DNA from: Lathyrus oleraceus
Lineage: Eukaryota; Streptophyta; Magnoliopsida; Fabales; Fabaceae
Direction: 5' to 3'
Assembly (NCBI RefSeq): GCF_024323335.1
Contig: NC_066583.1
Span: 367,285,877-367,349,876 of the forward strand
Length of the DNA stretch: 64,000 nt
Position numbers and translations under genes: made by a program. The notes beneath the pieces are model-generated. The model was not told where the DNA came from. It ran no database searches and was given only the letters and a program-made list of their open reading frames with translations. Position 1 is the stretch's first letter; every line of letters starts with the position of its first letter. Below are positions 24,073-34,100 of this stretch, one piece after another.

Positions 24073-25336
24073 GATCTCACCAGAATCCTTGGTTGTATTG
24101 CCTACTTTTCACCCTTGTTGTGCTATATTGTTATTCTTTATATGACATATTTTTGTACAATTTGGGATCACTGTATTGATTGTAATGTGTGAATTGCTTG
24201 ATATACATTTGCTGTGTGCTTTGGTGATCTGTGAGATGAGTTCTATACCCGAACTCGAGTGCTCTCTAGGATAGGAGAATGGCATAGTCTTGTCGACTGG
24301 TGTGGAGTAGTCCTTAGCCAGTTGACTTGCGAGCCCATTCACTTGGTGGAGGTCATGTTGAACTAATAATGTCACACAAGTTATTTGTGGTTAGGCATTA
24401 TTCTTTCAATCATGTTCCGCAGAAGCCAAGGACCTTAGTTTACCAAACCCATCTTGGCCTATTTTTAGGACCGTAGTGCGGAGGTCGTTCAGATGTCAGT
24501 TCTGATACGATTGTTACGCGATACTACACTCATGAGAGTTTCTCTTGAGAATATTCTTGGAATACGAGTATTCGTTCCTCCGATAATATTCGAAAGATGG
24601 AACGATGATTATGGGAACCTCTGATAGAACATGTCTGGCAGGTTTAAACCCTAGTACACTCCCTTTGGGTGGTTCTTAACCGAGACTCCATGCTCGTGAC
24701 TCTCAACAAACCCGTGATTCGTGGTTGAGTCGTTCAAGCATTGTTAATATCAATGGATCCCGGATCAGGTGTAAAACCTAAAATCCATCAAAGCGGCTGG
24801 TTGATATTAAGAATGTCTGAACCGGTTCATGTACTGTTAATATCAATGGAACTTGGGTGTCGATAAGGTGAAAACCTAAATCCACCAAAATGGATGATTG
24901 ATATTAGGGATACAAAGAGCTTTCCCACGACCTTTGTTTGGTGTGCTTTGCTTGATCCTTGAGTGTGCTTGTTGCATTCATGCATTCACGCATTCATCCA
25001 CATTCATATCATCAGAAAAAGAAAATTTTCAAGGAACTCAAAGGAGTTTATTTGCAAAAATTTTCAAAACATGAAAAAACCGGGAAAATTTTTTCACCTG
25101 ATATATCTGATGAGATATTCTCATGTATGATCAAATGCTTAAATATTTCAAAGTTTGCAAATAAAACCCTCGGGTTCCTTTGATATAAAAACAAGCATAT
25201 GCATAAACACTTCATGCATCATTTGCATCAGCAGGTGTTTTGTTCCGGTCTCCCGTCCTGTGGTCTGACCCTGCGATCTTCATTTATTTTGAAGACGCAC
25301 TTTGCCGGTATTATACCAAAGCCAACTCTGCCAGAT
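24073..25336 (+). other. 5' leader of young Ogre
   Basis: Untranslated-looking sequence between PBS and the gag start. It contains an approximate duplication with TTAATATCAATGGA and AAACCTAAATCCACCAA-like words at about 24744-24915. No ORF1 equivalent could be read. Confidence 0.7.
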
Positions 25337-25673
25337 TGATGGATAATCCTGAGCAAGAGAATTGTGAACTCCGAGGGAGAATTTGCCAGACTAAGCGCTG
25401 TTGATGGATTTATCCCTGCTGATGGATATATTCCTGTTGATGGATTTATTCCTGGTTAACCAGTCCCGGGTTGGCATTGGCTACTGTTCTGGGGTACTTA
25501 ATGAGCAAGGTTTGTTCGTGAGTGGAGGATTCATCCATGCTGATCAACCTGAAGAGGTTGCTGCTTTCTTTGAAGAAGATGCAGAAGATCTGAACAGTTT
25601 CATCATTCCTGGTGGTGTCTGCCACAATTGGGTCGCTGTGGATGTTCCTACGGTCATTCATAAATCAGCATGA
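25337..25673 (+). pseudogene. Fused remnant: gag start joined to end of protease region
   Basis: The first frame reads MDNPEQENCELRG, comparable with MEHLE.EN..LKDEIARLT at the gag start of the outer Ogre (57638 on the minus strand). After three short direct repeats of CTGTTGATGGATTTATCCCTG type (25399-25458), a new frame reads FVSGGFIHADQPEEVAA and PGGVCHNWVAVDVPTVIHKS. This matches the end of the protease-linker region of the outer element (GQTCNNWVSVDIPVVVHHSK, 54451). Most of gag and all of the protease active site are deleted between the two. Not functional as a protein. Confidence 0.8.
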
Positions 25674-25937
25674 TTTGTTCACTTTGTTTGAAACCCTTCT
25701 CCCATGCCAAAAGGAGAAGTGATGACATTGTTGGCAGCATTTAATACAATGATGTTTTCATCCAATTAATGCATTGTCAAACATTTGTTTTTCCATTTGT
25801 TTTCACTTTTTGCTTTTCGTAATGAAATCAGTGATCACAAAAAACCATGAAAAACAAGAAAACAGCTTTTTCATCTGCATAAATGATTTGCTTGTTTAAA
25901 TATCAAAAGCTTTTCTTTATCCAGAATCATTATGCAG
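25670..25937 (+). other. Probable Ogre intron between protease and RT
   Basis: The non-coding segment between VIHKS and the KPIEH block is alignable with 54454-54199 on the minus strand of the outer element (for example AAGGAGAAGTGA, ATCACAAAAAACCATG, CATCTGCATAAATGATTTG). Ogre elements are known to carry a spliced intron at this place. A TGCAG acceptor is conserved in both copies. The donor seen in the outer copy (AAA before GTAATT) aligns with GC before ATGATT here, so the donor GT may be lost. Boundaries are approximate. Confidence 0.6.
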
Positions 25938-26100
25938 GGATTTCTAAACCCATTGAACATAATGATCCAACGTCATCTCCCAATCTTGAAGTCTTTGTAT
26001 CTGAGGCAGAGGAAGATGATGTTGAAGGGGATTCCTGACGAGATTACCCACCTTCTTGAGCACCAAAGAAGCTCATTCAGCTGTATCATGAGAATCAGCA
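25938..26100 (+). pseudogene. Pre-RT linker remnant
   Basis: Reads ISKPIEHNDPTSSPNLEVF, EAEEDDVEGDS, then after a one-base shift DEITHLLEHQRSSF. The outer element has the same block as LKPIEHDDHTPSQNFDFPVF and DELSHLLENEERTI. In intact Ogre elements this acidic linker leads into RT. Here it leads into A-rich sequence instead. Confidence 0.7.
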
Positions 26101-26129
26101 AAAACAGTCAAACTGGGGATTACAAAAGA

Positions 26130-26282
26130 AAAAATCAAAAAAAAAAAAAAAAAAAAAAACAAAAAAAAAAAAAAGAAGAAAAAAAGAGGGTGAAAAAGAT
26201 GAAAAATCAAAAAAATCAGGAAAATTTTTTCATAATTTTTCCAAAAAAAAAAAAAAAAAAAAAAAAAAAGAAAAAGTATACC
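26130..26282 (+). repeat. A-rich low-complexity tract at the pol deletion
   Basis: Two poly-A runs (about 26138-26174 and 26243-26275) separated by A-rich sequence. The tract sits exactly where RT, RNase H and the integrase core should be, and so marks the deletion junction. Confidence 0.85.
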
Positions 26283-26297
26283 CTCAAAAGTCCCTAG

Positions 26298-26636
26298 TTG
26301 ACTGATGCTGAATGGATTCAGAGTCGATATGACCAGTTGAATTTGATTGAAGAGAAGCGATTAACTGCCATGTGTCATGGTCAGTTATATCAGCAAAGAA
26401 TGAAGAAAGCATTCGACAAGAAGGTCAAGCCTCGTGTATTCCGAGAAGGTGACCTTGTGCTCAAGAAAGTTTTGTCTTTCGCGCCCGATTCCAGGGGCAA
26501 GTGGACTCCAAACTACGAGGGTCCGTATGTTGTTAAGAGAGCCTTTTCAGGCGGAGCTTTGATGCTTACAACAATGGATGGGGAGGATTTCACTCGTCCT
26601 GTGAATTCAGATGCAGTTAAAAGATACTTTGCCTAG
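26298..26636 (+). pseudogene. Integrase C-terminal domain remnant of young Ogre
   Basis: A 112-codon frame reads EWIQSRYDQLNLIEEKRL, KKAFDKKVKPRVFREGDLVL and GKWTPNYEGPYVVKRAFSGG, ending DAVKRYFA. The GKW..NYEGPYVV part is the GPY/F-type module that closes Ty3/gypsy integrases. The catalytic core is absent upstream. This frame is undamaged by stops, which fits the youth of the insertion. On its own it cannot integrate DNA. Confidence 0.85.
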
Positions 26637-27309
26637 AAAAAAAAAGTATATGCAAATGAAAAAAGAATGAAAAAACAGAATTGCTCGCTAAGTTGAAAAC
26701 CCGAAAGGGCGGCTTAGGCAAAAAATGAGCGTCTCGGTGGAGAACCCGCAAGGGTTATCCAGGCAAAAATTAGAGACTTGAAAAAAATAGAATATTTGCA
26801 TCCCGCTAGATTGAGTACCTCACTCTGGGGCAATCTAGGCAAAAATTAGGGATTTGGCAAGTAGCTGCATCCTGACAAGACTTTCTGGTTCATCAGTCGT
26901 CATTTCGTCAGAAAATTCTCGATTCGTCGTCAACTGAAGCTTCGGATACATCGAGATTCAAATTGGTAGAGAAAGGATCATTATGTTCAATGTAGCCCTC
27001 TTCCAATATATATCACTGATTTCAAATTTGTACAGATCTATGGAGTCTTGCCATTTGCGGACTACCATTCTATCAAATCAATTTGAGCTTTTTATCCAAT
27101 TATTTGCACTCTTATTTGTTTCAATTCAACAAATGTTTTGCATGTTTTAAATTGATAAAATGTCATTGTTTTAAACAAATCAAGTTTTTCAAAATTGTTG
27201 TTTTAAACAAAGTGAACATTCACAAGATTGAAAGGATACTCAAGAATATCTCAGTGCTCTCCCGAGGGTGGCATGATCTCCGACAGGTAAGACATTGGTT
27301 CATATTCCT

Positions 27310-30300
27310 GGTTTGGTAGTATCTTCTTTCTTCAGATATTTGTTGGGGTTGTTCCTCAGACAGAGTTGTTGTTGGGGCTGTTCCCCAATACAGTCGCAAG
27401 TGATTTGTTGTTGAAGACTTTGTTTTCTCCAGCAGCAGTTCCCCTAGCATGGGTGTTTTCCTTATAGAAGTTTCGGTGGTTGATGGTTTGTCATCTTGGT
27501 GCCCCGTCACTTTCTCCAGTGGGTCGATATCCCCAGACTTTATTTGTCTCCTCAGCACAGTCATGAGCATAACTGATTGACTGATACTCCCCAAGGTCGC
27601 GAGTAGAGATGTTATTGACATTCCCATCGGAGTCGCGAGTATAACCGTTGTTGATACTCCCCCCAGAGTTGCAAGTAGAGTTGTTACCGCTTTTCCCCAT
27701 GCAGCGTTGCCAGCGGAACTGTCTGTTTCCTCAGCATGATCGCTTTCCTTTTGAAGACTTGGTAAGTCAGTGGTTTGATACCCGGTACTTTACCCTTTCC
27801 CCGGCGAAGTCGTCTGCGGAATTGTTGCTATCTCTCCATCAGAGTTATTCTCTTCAGCAGAGCAGGATTTATTTTCCTACTCGGTGGTTGATTTGGGTTG
27901 ACATCCCAGTATATTTGCAACCATCTTTTCCTCAGTTTAGTCTGCAGATTGTTTGTTGTGGCAGTTTTGCCTGTTGAATACTCCCTCAATCCCCAGTATG
28001 GTCGGATGATGGCTCTAGCCTCACGAGAACGGATTGATTTCCTGACTGTCTGTGATCCCCAGTAGAGTGGCTTATATTGCAGAATCTACTTGTTGTGATC
28101 AGTTTGCTATGTATATTCTCCCCAAGTGGAGTGGTCTGTTGCAGAATCTACTTGTTTGACCTGTCCTCCCTCAGTGGCTTGTTCCCCAAGAGAGTAGCCG
28201 ACGGTTTTCCCCAGTAGAGTTGCTTATGCAGTTAGATTCTATCTGGATGATGTCATTCTCCCTCAGCGGATTGTCCCCCAGTGGAGTTGTGTGGATTTGC
28301 TTCTACAGCAGTTCGTGCTTATGCAATGCACTTGTTGTTTCTCAGTCGACACTGGGATCCCCTGTAGATATACTTTGGGACTTCTCTTGTTCCCTTACAG
28401 ATTCGTCTTGGTGGCCGTTTCGCCCGTTGTGACTTTCTGTACCCTGATTGGGTTGTTTCCTGATATCTCTGATTCTCTGCTTCTTCAGCAGTACCCGCAG
28501 ATCTTTGCTTTACAGCATGTAGATCTCCGCAGATTGGCTCTCCAGTTGGTTTATTTCCCCTGGAAGTATAATACCGGACGTTTGTTCCGGAACCTGTTTG
28601 TGTTAGAATTGTCTGTTTTGTCAGCATTCATCAAACATAAATCACGCATATTCACGCATATTCATAAAACATTCAGATATTCATGTTGCATTTCTCGCCA
28701 TATATCTTTTGTTTGCCGTGTCTCCTGCTATGGTGATATAGATCTCTTTACAGATCTCCTTAAGCAGATGTTGGGTGTTTAAAATCTCTCCATATAGAGT
28801 CAACCCCATAAGCAGAAAATATGTCTGTCTTTCCTTCTGCAGTTCCCCACTAAGATTATCCTCGTGGATGACGGTTTCTTCCGTTTCCTCCCAACACATA
28901 TATTGGGATGGATTTTCCTATTTGAGTTACATCCTCATTAGGACGTGTCTTGATTCAGTCCGTCTTTTCGGATCATTCCCGAATTGGCTATTTGTCAAAT
29001 GTCTTGTGTTTCCCAGCGGGTTGTTCCCCAGCGGAATGTTTTTGGGCCTCTGCCTACAAACCGGTAGTTGTAAGTCCTATCTTTTCCTGGCTTTCTTGAC
29101 AGAATTTGTGGTTATACACCTTTTGTTCTCCAGCCAGAGTTTTGGTCTTCTACCTACTACCCGGTAGTCGTAAATCCTATTTTTCTGCTCTTCAGCAGTT
29201 TGTGGTTTGTTATAAACCCTATTTTGGTTTCCCGTGCGGATTTGTGATTTGTTCTATCCCCACGCGGAGTTTTTGGTCTTCTACCCCGTATTCGGTAGAT
29301 GTAAACCCTAATTTTTGTGGTTATCTTCATCTAGTCTTTGATGATGATTTTCCTTCGCTTGTATAAGTTGCTCAGATCAGCACTTATATCCCTAGCAAGT
29401 CTTTTGTGGATAATTGCCGTATGCTAGCAATTTTATCCCCAGTGGGTCCTTTCACCGTATGCTAGTGATTTGTTCCCCGGATCATTGGTTGTTTACCAGT
29501 GCATCCCCAGCTAGTCTTCTGTCGATAATTGCCGGATGCTTGCAATTTATCCTCAGCAGTTCGCCTTTCATTTACCCTTTTGTTGGTAATGTCTGTTGTT
29601 CCTTTTGATTGGTCATCATTATATACCTATTCTGGTATCCCGATGCCTTTCTTTTCGGATTTTTGTCCTTAAACAACCCAGTAACCGGTTCAGGATAATT
29701 TTCCATGCGAGTATATTATTCACGGTTTGCCGGTAATGAATAGTATATCTCGTGCGCTCGTTAGTTGGAATCCTTTGTTGATTTTCCCCAGCTGAGCAAG
29801 ATTCGTATTCTTTGTAGAATCGAATATCCATCCTTTAAACAAGTTTGCTTTTCTAGCTTTCTTTCGGATGATGAGTGTTTTGGAACACACACCAATTCAC
29901 GTTTTTTTGCCCATCCTTAACCAGTTTGCGTTTTGGATGATGAGTGTCTTGGAACACACACCAATTCACGCTTTTTTGTCCATCCTTTAAACAAGTCTGC
30001 TGTTCTAGCTTTCTTTCGGATGATGAGTGTCTTGGAACACACACCAATTCACGTTTTTTTGGCCATCCTTTAACCAGTTTGTGTTTAGGGTGATGAGTGT
30101 TTTGGAACACACACCAATTCACGTCTTTTTTGTCCATCCTTTAAACAAGTCTGCTGTTCTAGCTTTCTTTCGGATGATGAGTGTTTTGGAACACACACCA
30201 ATTCACGTCTTTTTATCCATCCTTTAACCAGTTTGCGTTTTGGATGATGAGTGTTTTGGAACACACACCAATTCACGTTTTTTCAGCCATCCTTTAAACA

Positions 30301-31050
30301 AGTCTGCTGTTCTAGCTTTCTTTCGGATGATGAGTGTCTTGGAACACAGACCAATTCACGTCTTCGGATCTTATCCTATAAACAACCCAATAACCGGTTC
30401 AGGATAATTTTCCTTTCGAGTATATTATTCACGGTCTGCCGGTAATGAATAATATGTCTCGTTCACTCTTGGGTCAATTCTTTGTTGCTTTCCCCTCAGA
30501 GTAAGATTTGCATTCTTTACAGAATCAAATATCCATCCTATAAACAAGTTTGCTTTCGCTCACTTCAGGATGATGAGTGTTTTGGAACACACACCAATTC
30601 ACGCCTTTGGTCGGTCACCTGTTACATACCTACAACCCGGTATCCTTGGTGTTCCTTCCTGAGTTTGTTACCCTTGTCCGGTAGCATATCATTTTGCTTG
30701 TTACTTCCCCAGTGGAGTTTTTCTTTTGCTTCTCCCCCAGGAGTCAGTTTGTGTTTCTCCAATGGATTTATTTTCCTTTGGAATTCTTTTCCCAGTGTGA
30801 GTCCTTCACTCCCCAGTGAGTTCTCCAGTCTGTTTTCTTTTATTTCCTAATCAGAGTCGTGTTTTGTTCACATTATGTCAGTTTTGTTTTTCCCCAGTTT
30901 AGAGTCATGTCTTGTTCACACATTTCTTGTTCTTTTATTATCCCCAATTAGAGTCTTGTCAGAATCTCTGTTCCTGGTGAGTGTACTACTCCGATGGATC
31001 GTCTTTTGCTTCTGTGTGAATCATATTCCCCACAGAATTTTGTCTTTTGC
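27310..31050 (+). repeat. Dispersed array of tRNA-Arg-3'-end-like motif
   Basis: Words close to TCCCCAGCAGAGTCGCCA, the complement of the PBS at 24055, recur dozens of times. Clear copies are TCCCCAATACAGTCGCAA (27382), TCCCCATGCAGCGTTGCCA (27694), TCCCCAGTAGAGTGGCTT (28056), TCCCCAAGAGAGTAGCCG (28183), TCCCCAGTAGAGTTGCTT (28208), TCCTCAGCAGTTCGCC (29550) and TCCCCAGTGGAGTTT (near 30706). Intervening DNA is unrelated, so this is a motif array and not a simple tandem repeat. Confidence 0.7.
29833..30366 (+). repeat. Higher-order tandem repeat, about 153-bp dimers
   Basis: GGATGATGAGTGTTTTGG starts near 29866, 29935, 30018, 30089, 30172, 30242 and 30325, with spacing alternating about 70 and 83 bp. 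The longer monomer has an extra CAAGTCTGCTGTTCTAGC block. A further copy is at 30568. The flanks also repeat: TAACCGGTTCAGGATAATTT occurs near 29692 and 30393. Confidence 0.9.
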
Positions 31051-31171
31051 ATACATACATCTGCATCATGAGGTCTCTTAGGGACCAAAATTTGTCTCAT
31101 TACTGTTATTTAAGTCCATTCTACCGCGTCGAGATGAAGATTTCTAAACTTCACTTCTCCGGCTAGAATGA

Positions 31172-31188
31172 CCTTAAATAGGGGCATC
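31172..31188 (+). promoter_or_regulatory. Putative polypurine tract of young Ogre
   Basis: CTTAAATAGGGGCATC directly before the 3' LTR. Only AGGGG is truly purine-rich. The same block (as CCTTAAATAAGGGCAGC) precedes the outer Ogre LTR on the minus strand, which supports a conserved role at this boundary. Confidence 0.55.
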
Positions 31189-34100
31189 TGTAAGACCCCA
31201 ATTTTGGGCCCTAAGATCCCTCATGGCCCATATCATTCATATCATAACCTCAAGGATCATTGCATGCCTTTGCTTCCCTCCTAGTGGGTAGATTGCCTTT
31301 TAGGTTTGTTTCTTGATCACCAAGCATACTTTGCATTTGTATATTCTTGCTTTTCATATGTTTATCATTCAAAAAGTACAAAAATATTGTCAGTCTAACC
31401 TTGTTGCTTGCAGTTGAAGCAATCATCAGCAATTAGGTCAAAGTCAGTCATTGGTCAGTCAAAGCAATGGATGGTGGCCATTCTTGCAGAATTTGGGCAC
31501 CATGATCAATAATCAAAGGTTCATACAACTTGAGACATCATTTGAAGTCAAGGTCTCAAGGGATTAGGGTTTGGAATTCATCAGAAGTGGTCCAGTCATC
31601 CAAAACCCTAGAAAAGTCAAACTTGGTCAACAGTTGATTTAATCAGTGATTTGATGGATAGAATTGATTTGAAGGAGCCCATTCATGCTTGTATAAGCCT
31701 CATATATCATGTCCAACCTCATCATGGAAGAAAATCAAGCCAATCAGAAAATTTCCAGAAATAGAAAGTGGACCTGTAATTTTAATTGCCAAAAATGGAA
31801 ACTTCTTGATCTTAAACTTACATCATGATACAAGCTTCAAATGAATTTTTGCCCAACATGAAAGTTGAAGATCTTGTTCTCCCATTTTCAAAAAGTCCAA
31901 GAACATCAAAATCCCATGTGTGGTTGTCAAGATATGATCAAATCATTTTCACCAATTTTTTGAACTTCAAAGAGCCATATCTCTCAAACCATAAGGCCAA
32001 ATTTGGTGGGGTTTTTTCCTACAAACCACATTTTTCATCCTCTTTCCAAAAATATAAATTTCATGACCTAAAACCCTACCATTCAAAATGGCATTTTTGG
32101 ACCTATTCCTTTAAAAATCAAAGTTTGACTCACAGTTGACTTTTTGATTTATGGACTTTTTCTCATTTTTGCCAATTGGGAAAGGTTTAAAATCACATTT
32201 GAAACTTGCCTCAAGTCCTAATTCATGCACATTCCATCACCATACCACAATTTTGGATAAAAATGCAAACTTGAAAATTTTGCAAGAAGCTTCACAAAAG
32301 CAAAACCAGTACAGCATTTCACATGTACAACCAAAACAGCAATTGGCAAGGTACTTGGCAGCCTGTTTAGAGCCCAAAATCGTGCAGCCACTACACCCCC
32401 ATTTCCACATGCTCAAGTTTAGCAAGTTTGCAAATATTGGCATTAAGGCTAAACCAGTTTAGGCTTTGGATTAACTTGGCTAAACAGGAAGATAAAAGCT
32501 CATTTCTCAGCATTTCTAACCCTAGACTCAGCAGCCACAAGCACAGAACTCTCTCTACTCTCAAACCTCCATTTTTCACCAAATTGATTTTCTGCACAAA
32601 ACCTTGGAAACCTTCGAGTAACCCTTCATTGTTCCTTCACTAGGACAACTTTAGGAAGCTTAATCAACCTCCATTCTCATACTGTAAAGCCATTTCTCAC
32701 TCTGTTTTTTTTCATCAAGCTCAACAATGGCAGATGGTTATTTGTTTGTTTCCAAGCATCCTTGAGTCAAGAGAACTTCACCATCCAACATCTCCAAGCA
32801 TAAGGGCCACCTGTTTTGAGCTTTGAAGGCCAAGGAAGCACTGCATCATCACTGAACTTCAGTTGTGGTAAAATTTCGATTCATACATTTTTCCAAATGA
32901 TGCCATGCTTTAAGTAGTTTACATCTTGCTGATTCCAACAAACTATAGATTGCTTGATTTGGTTGACCATGTTGCAAGAAATCTGGAATTTCATTTTCAT
33001 GAGCAAATATATGTTTCTTCGATTTGGCTTGTTTACATTGATTTAGTGAAAAGTGATGATATATTTGTGATGCTTGAAGTATGTTGATGCTATTGGTATG
33101 CATGATTTGGATTTCTGGACATTTCGAAATTTCCATGTTTGAACATTGAATGATGAAGGCACTGTTGTATTGAACCCTACCCTGTCCAGGATTTTTCCCA
33201 TGTTTATGTGTGTTTTTGCTTGAACCTGTTTGATGTTAATGTTGAACATGAAGATGTATGTTGGCTGCTAGTAGAAACCCTAAAGTATGCATGAGAATCC
33301 AGAAAAATTGTGAAGTTCATTGGCTGTTGTTGCTTGTATTTGTATGAACATATTGTTATTGATGTGCTGTTAGTTATGCTGTAGACTGATAATGAATTGA
33401 TACTACTGCTGTCCAAACTTATGCCCTGCCCAGATTTTCATGCTTATGTTGTGTTGTTGTTATGTCATTGTTTGGCCATGCTGTTGATTGTGCCTGTTTG
33501 AAGTTGTCTGTGTGATGATGAACATTGTTGATTACAAATGCCAATGTTGCTGTTGTTGAAACCTTGGCTTTTCCAGAAATCATGTTTTATGAGGATTGTC
33601 TATTGTTGTTGCTCATGCTGCTTGAAGTATTTCAATACCATGCTGCTGTTTCGAAACCTACCATGTCCAGAATTTTTTCTCATGATTTTGTTGGTTTGAT
33701 TGTTAGTTAATATTGCATGATGATGACGTTTCATGGCCCTGATTATTGGTTGATTGCTGTGTTCATGTGCTGTTGATTTAAATGATGAATGATGATGAAT
33801 GCTGTTGCTGTCTGTTGTATGAACAGTACCATTGCCATGTTAGTGTTTGTTTTGCTTGGTTTGATGATGTTGAACATTGGATGTTGAATAAACCCTGCTG
33901 CTATTTTAAGCTGCCAAGAAAATCTCATGAAATATGCTTATGCTGTGTTGGTTGATAATGCATGATGGTTGTATGTTTGGTCGAATCATGTTGTTGGATG
34001 ATGTTGTTTGAAAACAATTGCTGTTTGCTTGCATTGTTGGCCATGCTATTAGAAACCCTAAGGGTTTATGTGAAAACTCAGAGCTTGGAAGCTCATTGGC

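Larger units (their letters stand above)
26637..31188 (+). other. 3' UTR of young Ogre (4.5 kb)
   Basis: No coding domain is seen between the integrase end and the 3' LTR. From about 27310 the sequence is a mosaic of short degenerate words of TCCCCAGYRGAGT type, then a compound tandem repeat at 29833-30366, then more TCCCCAG words. It ends in ATAGGGGCATC before the LTR. Confidence 0.8.

Noticed and set aside
25932..26297. Lysine-rich 121-codon ORF
   Set aside because: Its C-terminal half is translation of poly-A tracts; only the first part is a real linker remnant, in another frame.
27220..28899. Overlapping ORFs of 70-163 codons on both strands
   Set aside because: Located in the motif-rich Ogre 3' UTR, no recognisable domain, and frames follow the CCCCAG repeats.
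29853..30276. Minus-strand ORFs with repeated NWCVFQNTHHPK peptides that could look like a repeat protein
   Set aside because: They translate a non-coding tandem repeat in the Ogre 3' UTR; the peptide repeat exists in several frames and has no start or family support.
29833..30366. Regular repeats that might suggest a CRISPR array
   Set aside because: Spacers are themselves repeated, monomers alternate in length, no cas genes occur, and the context is a plant retrotransposon.
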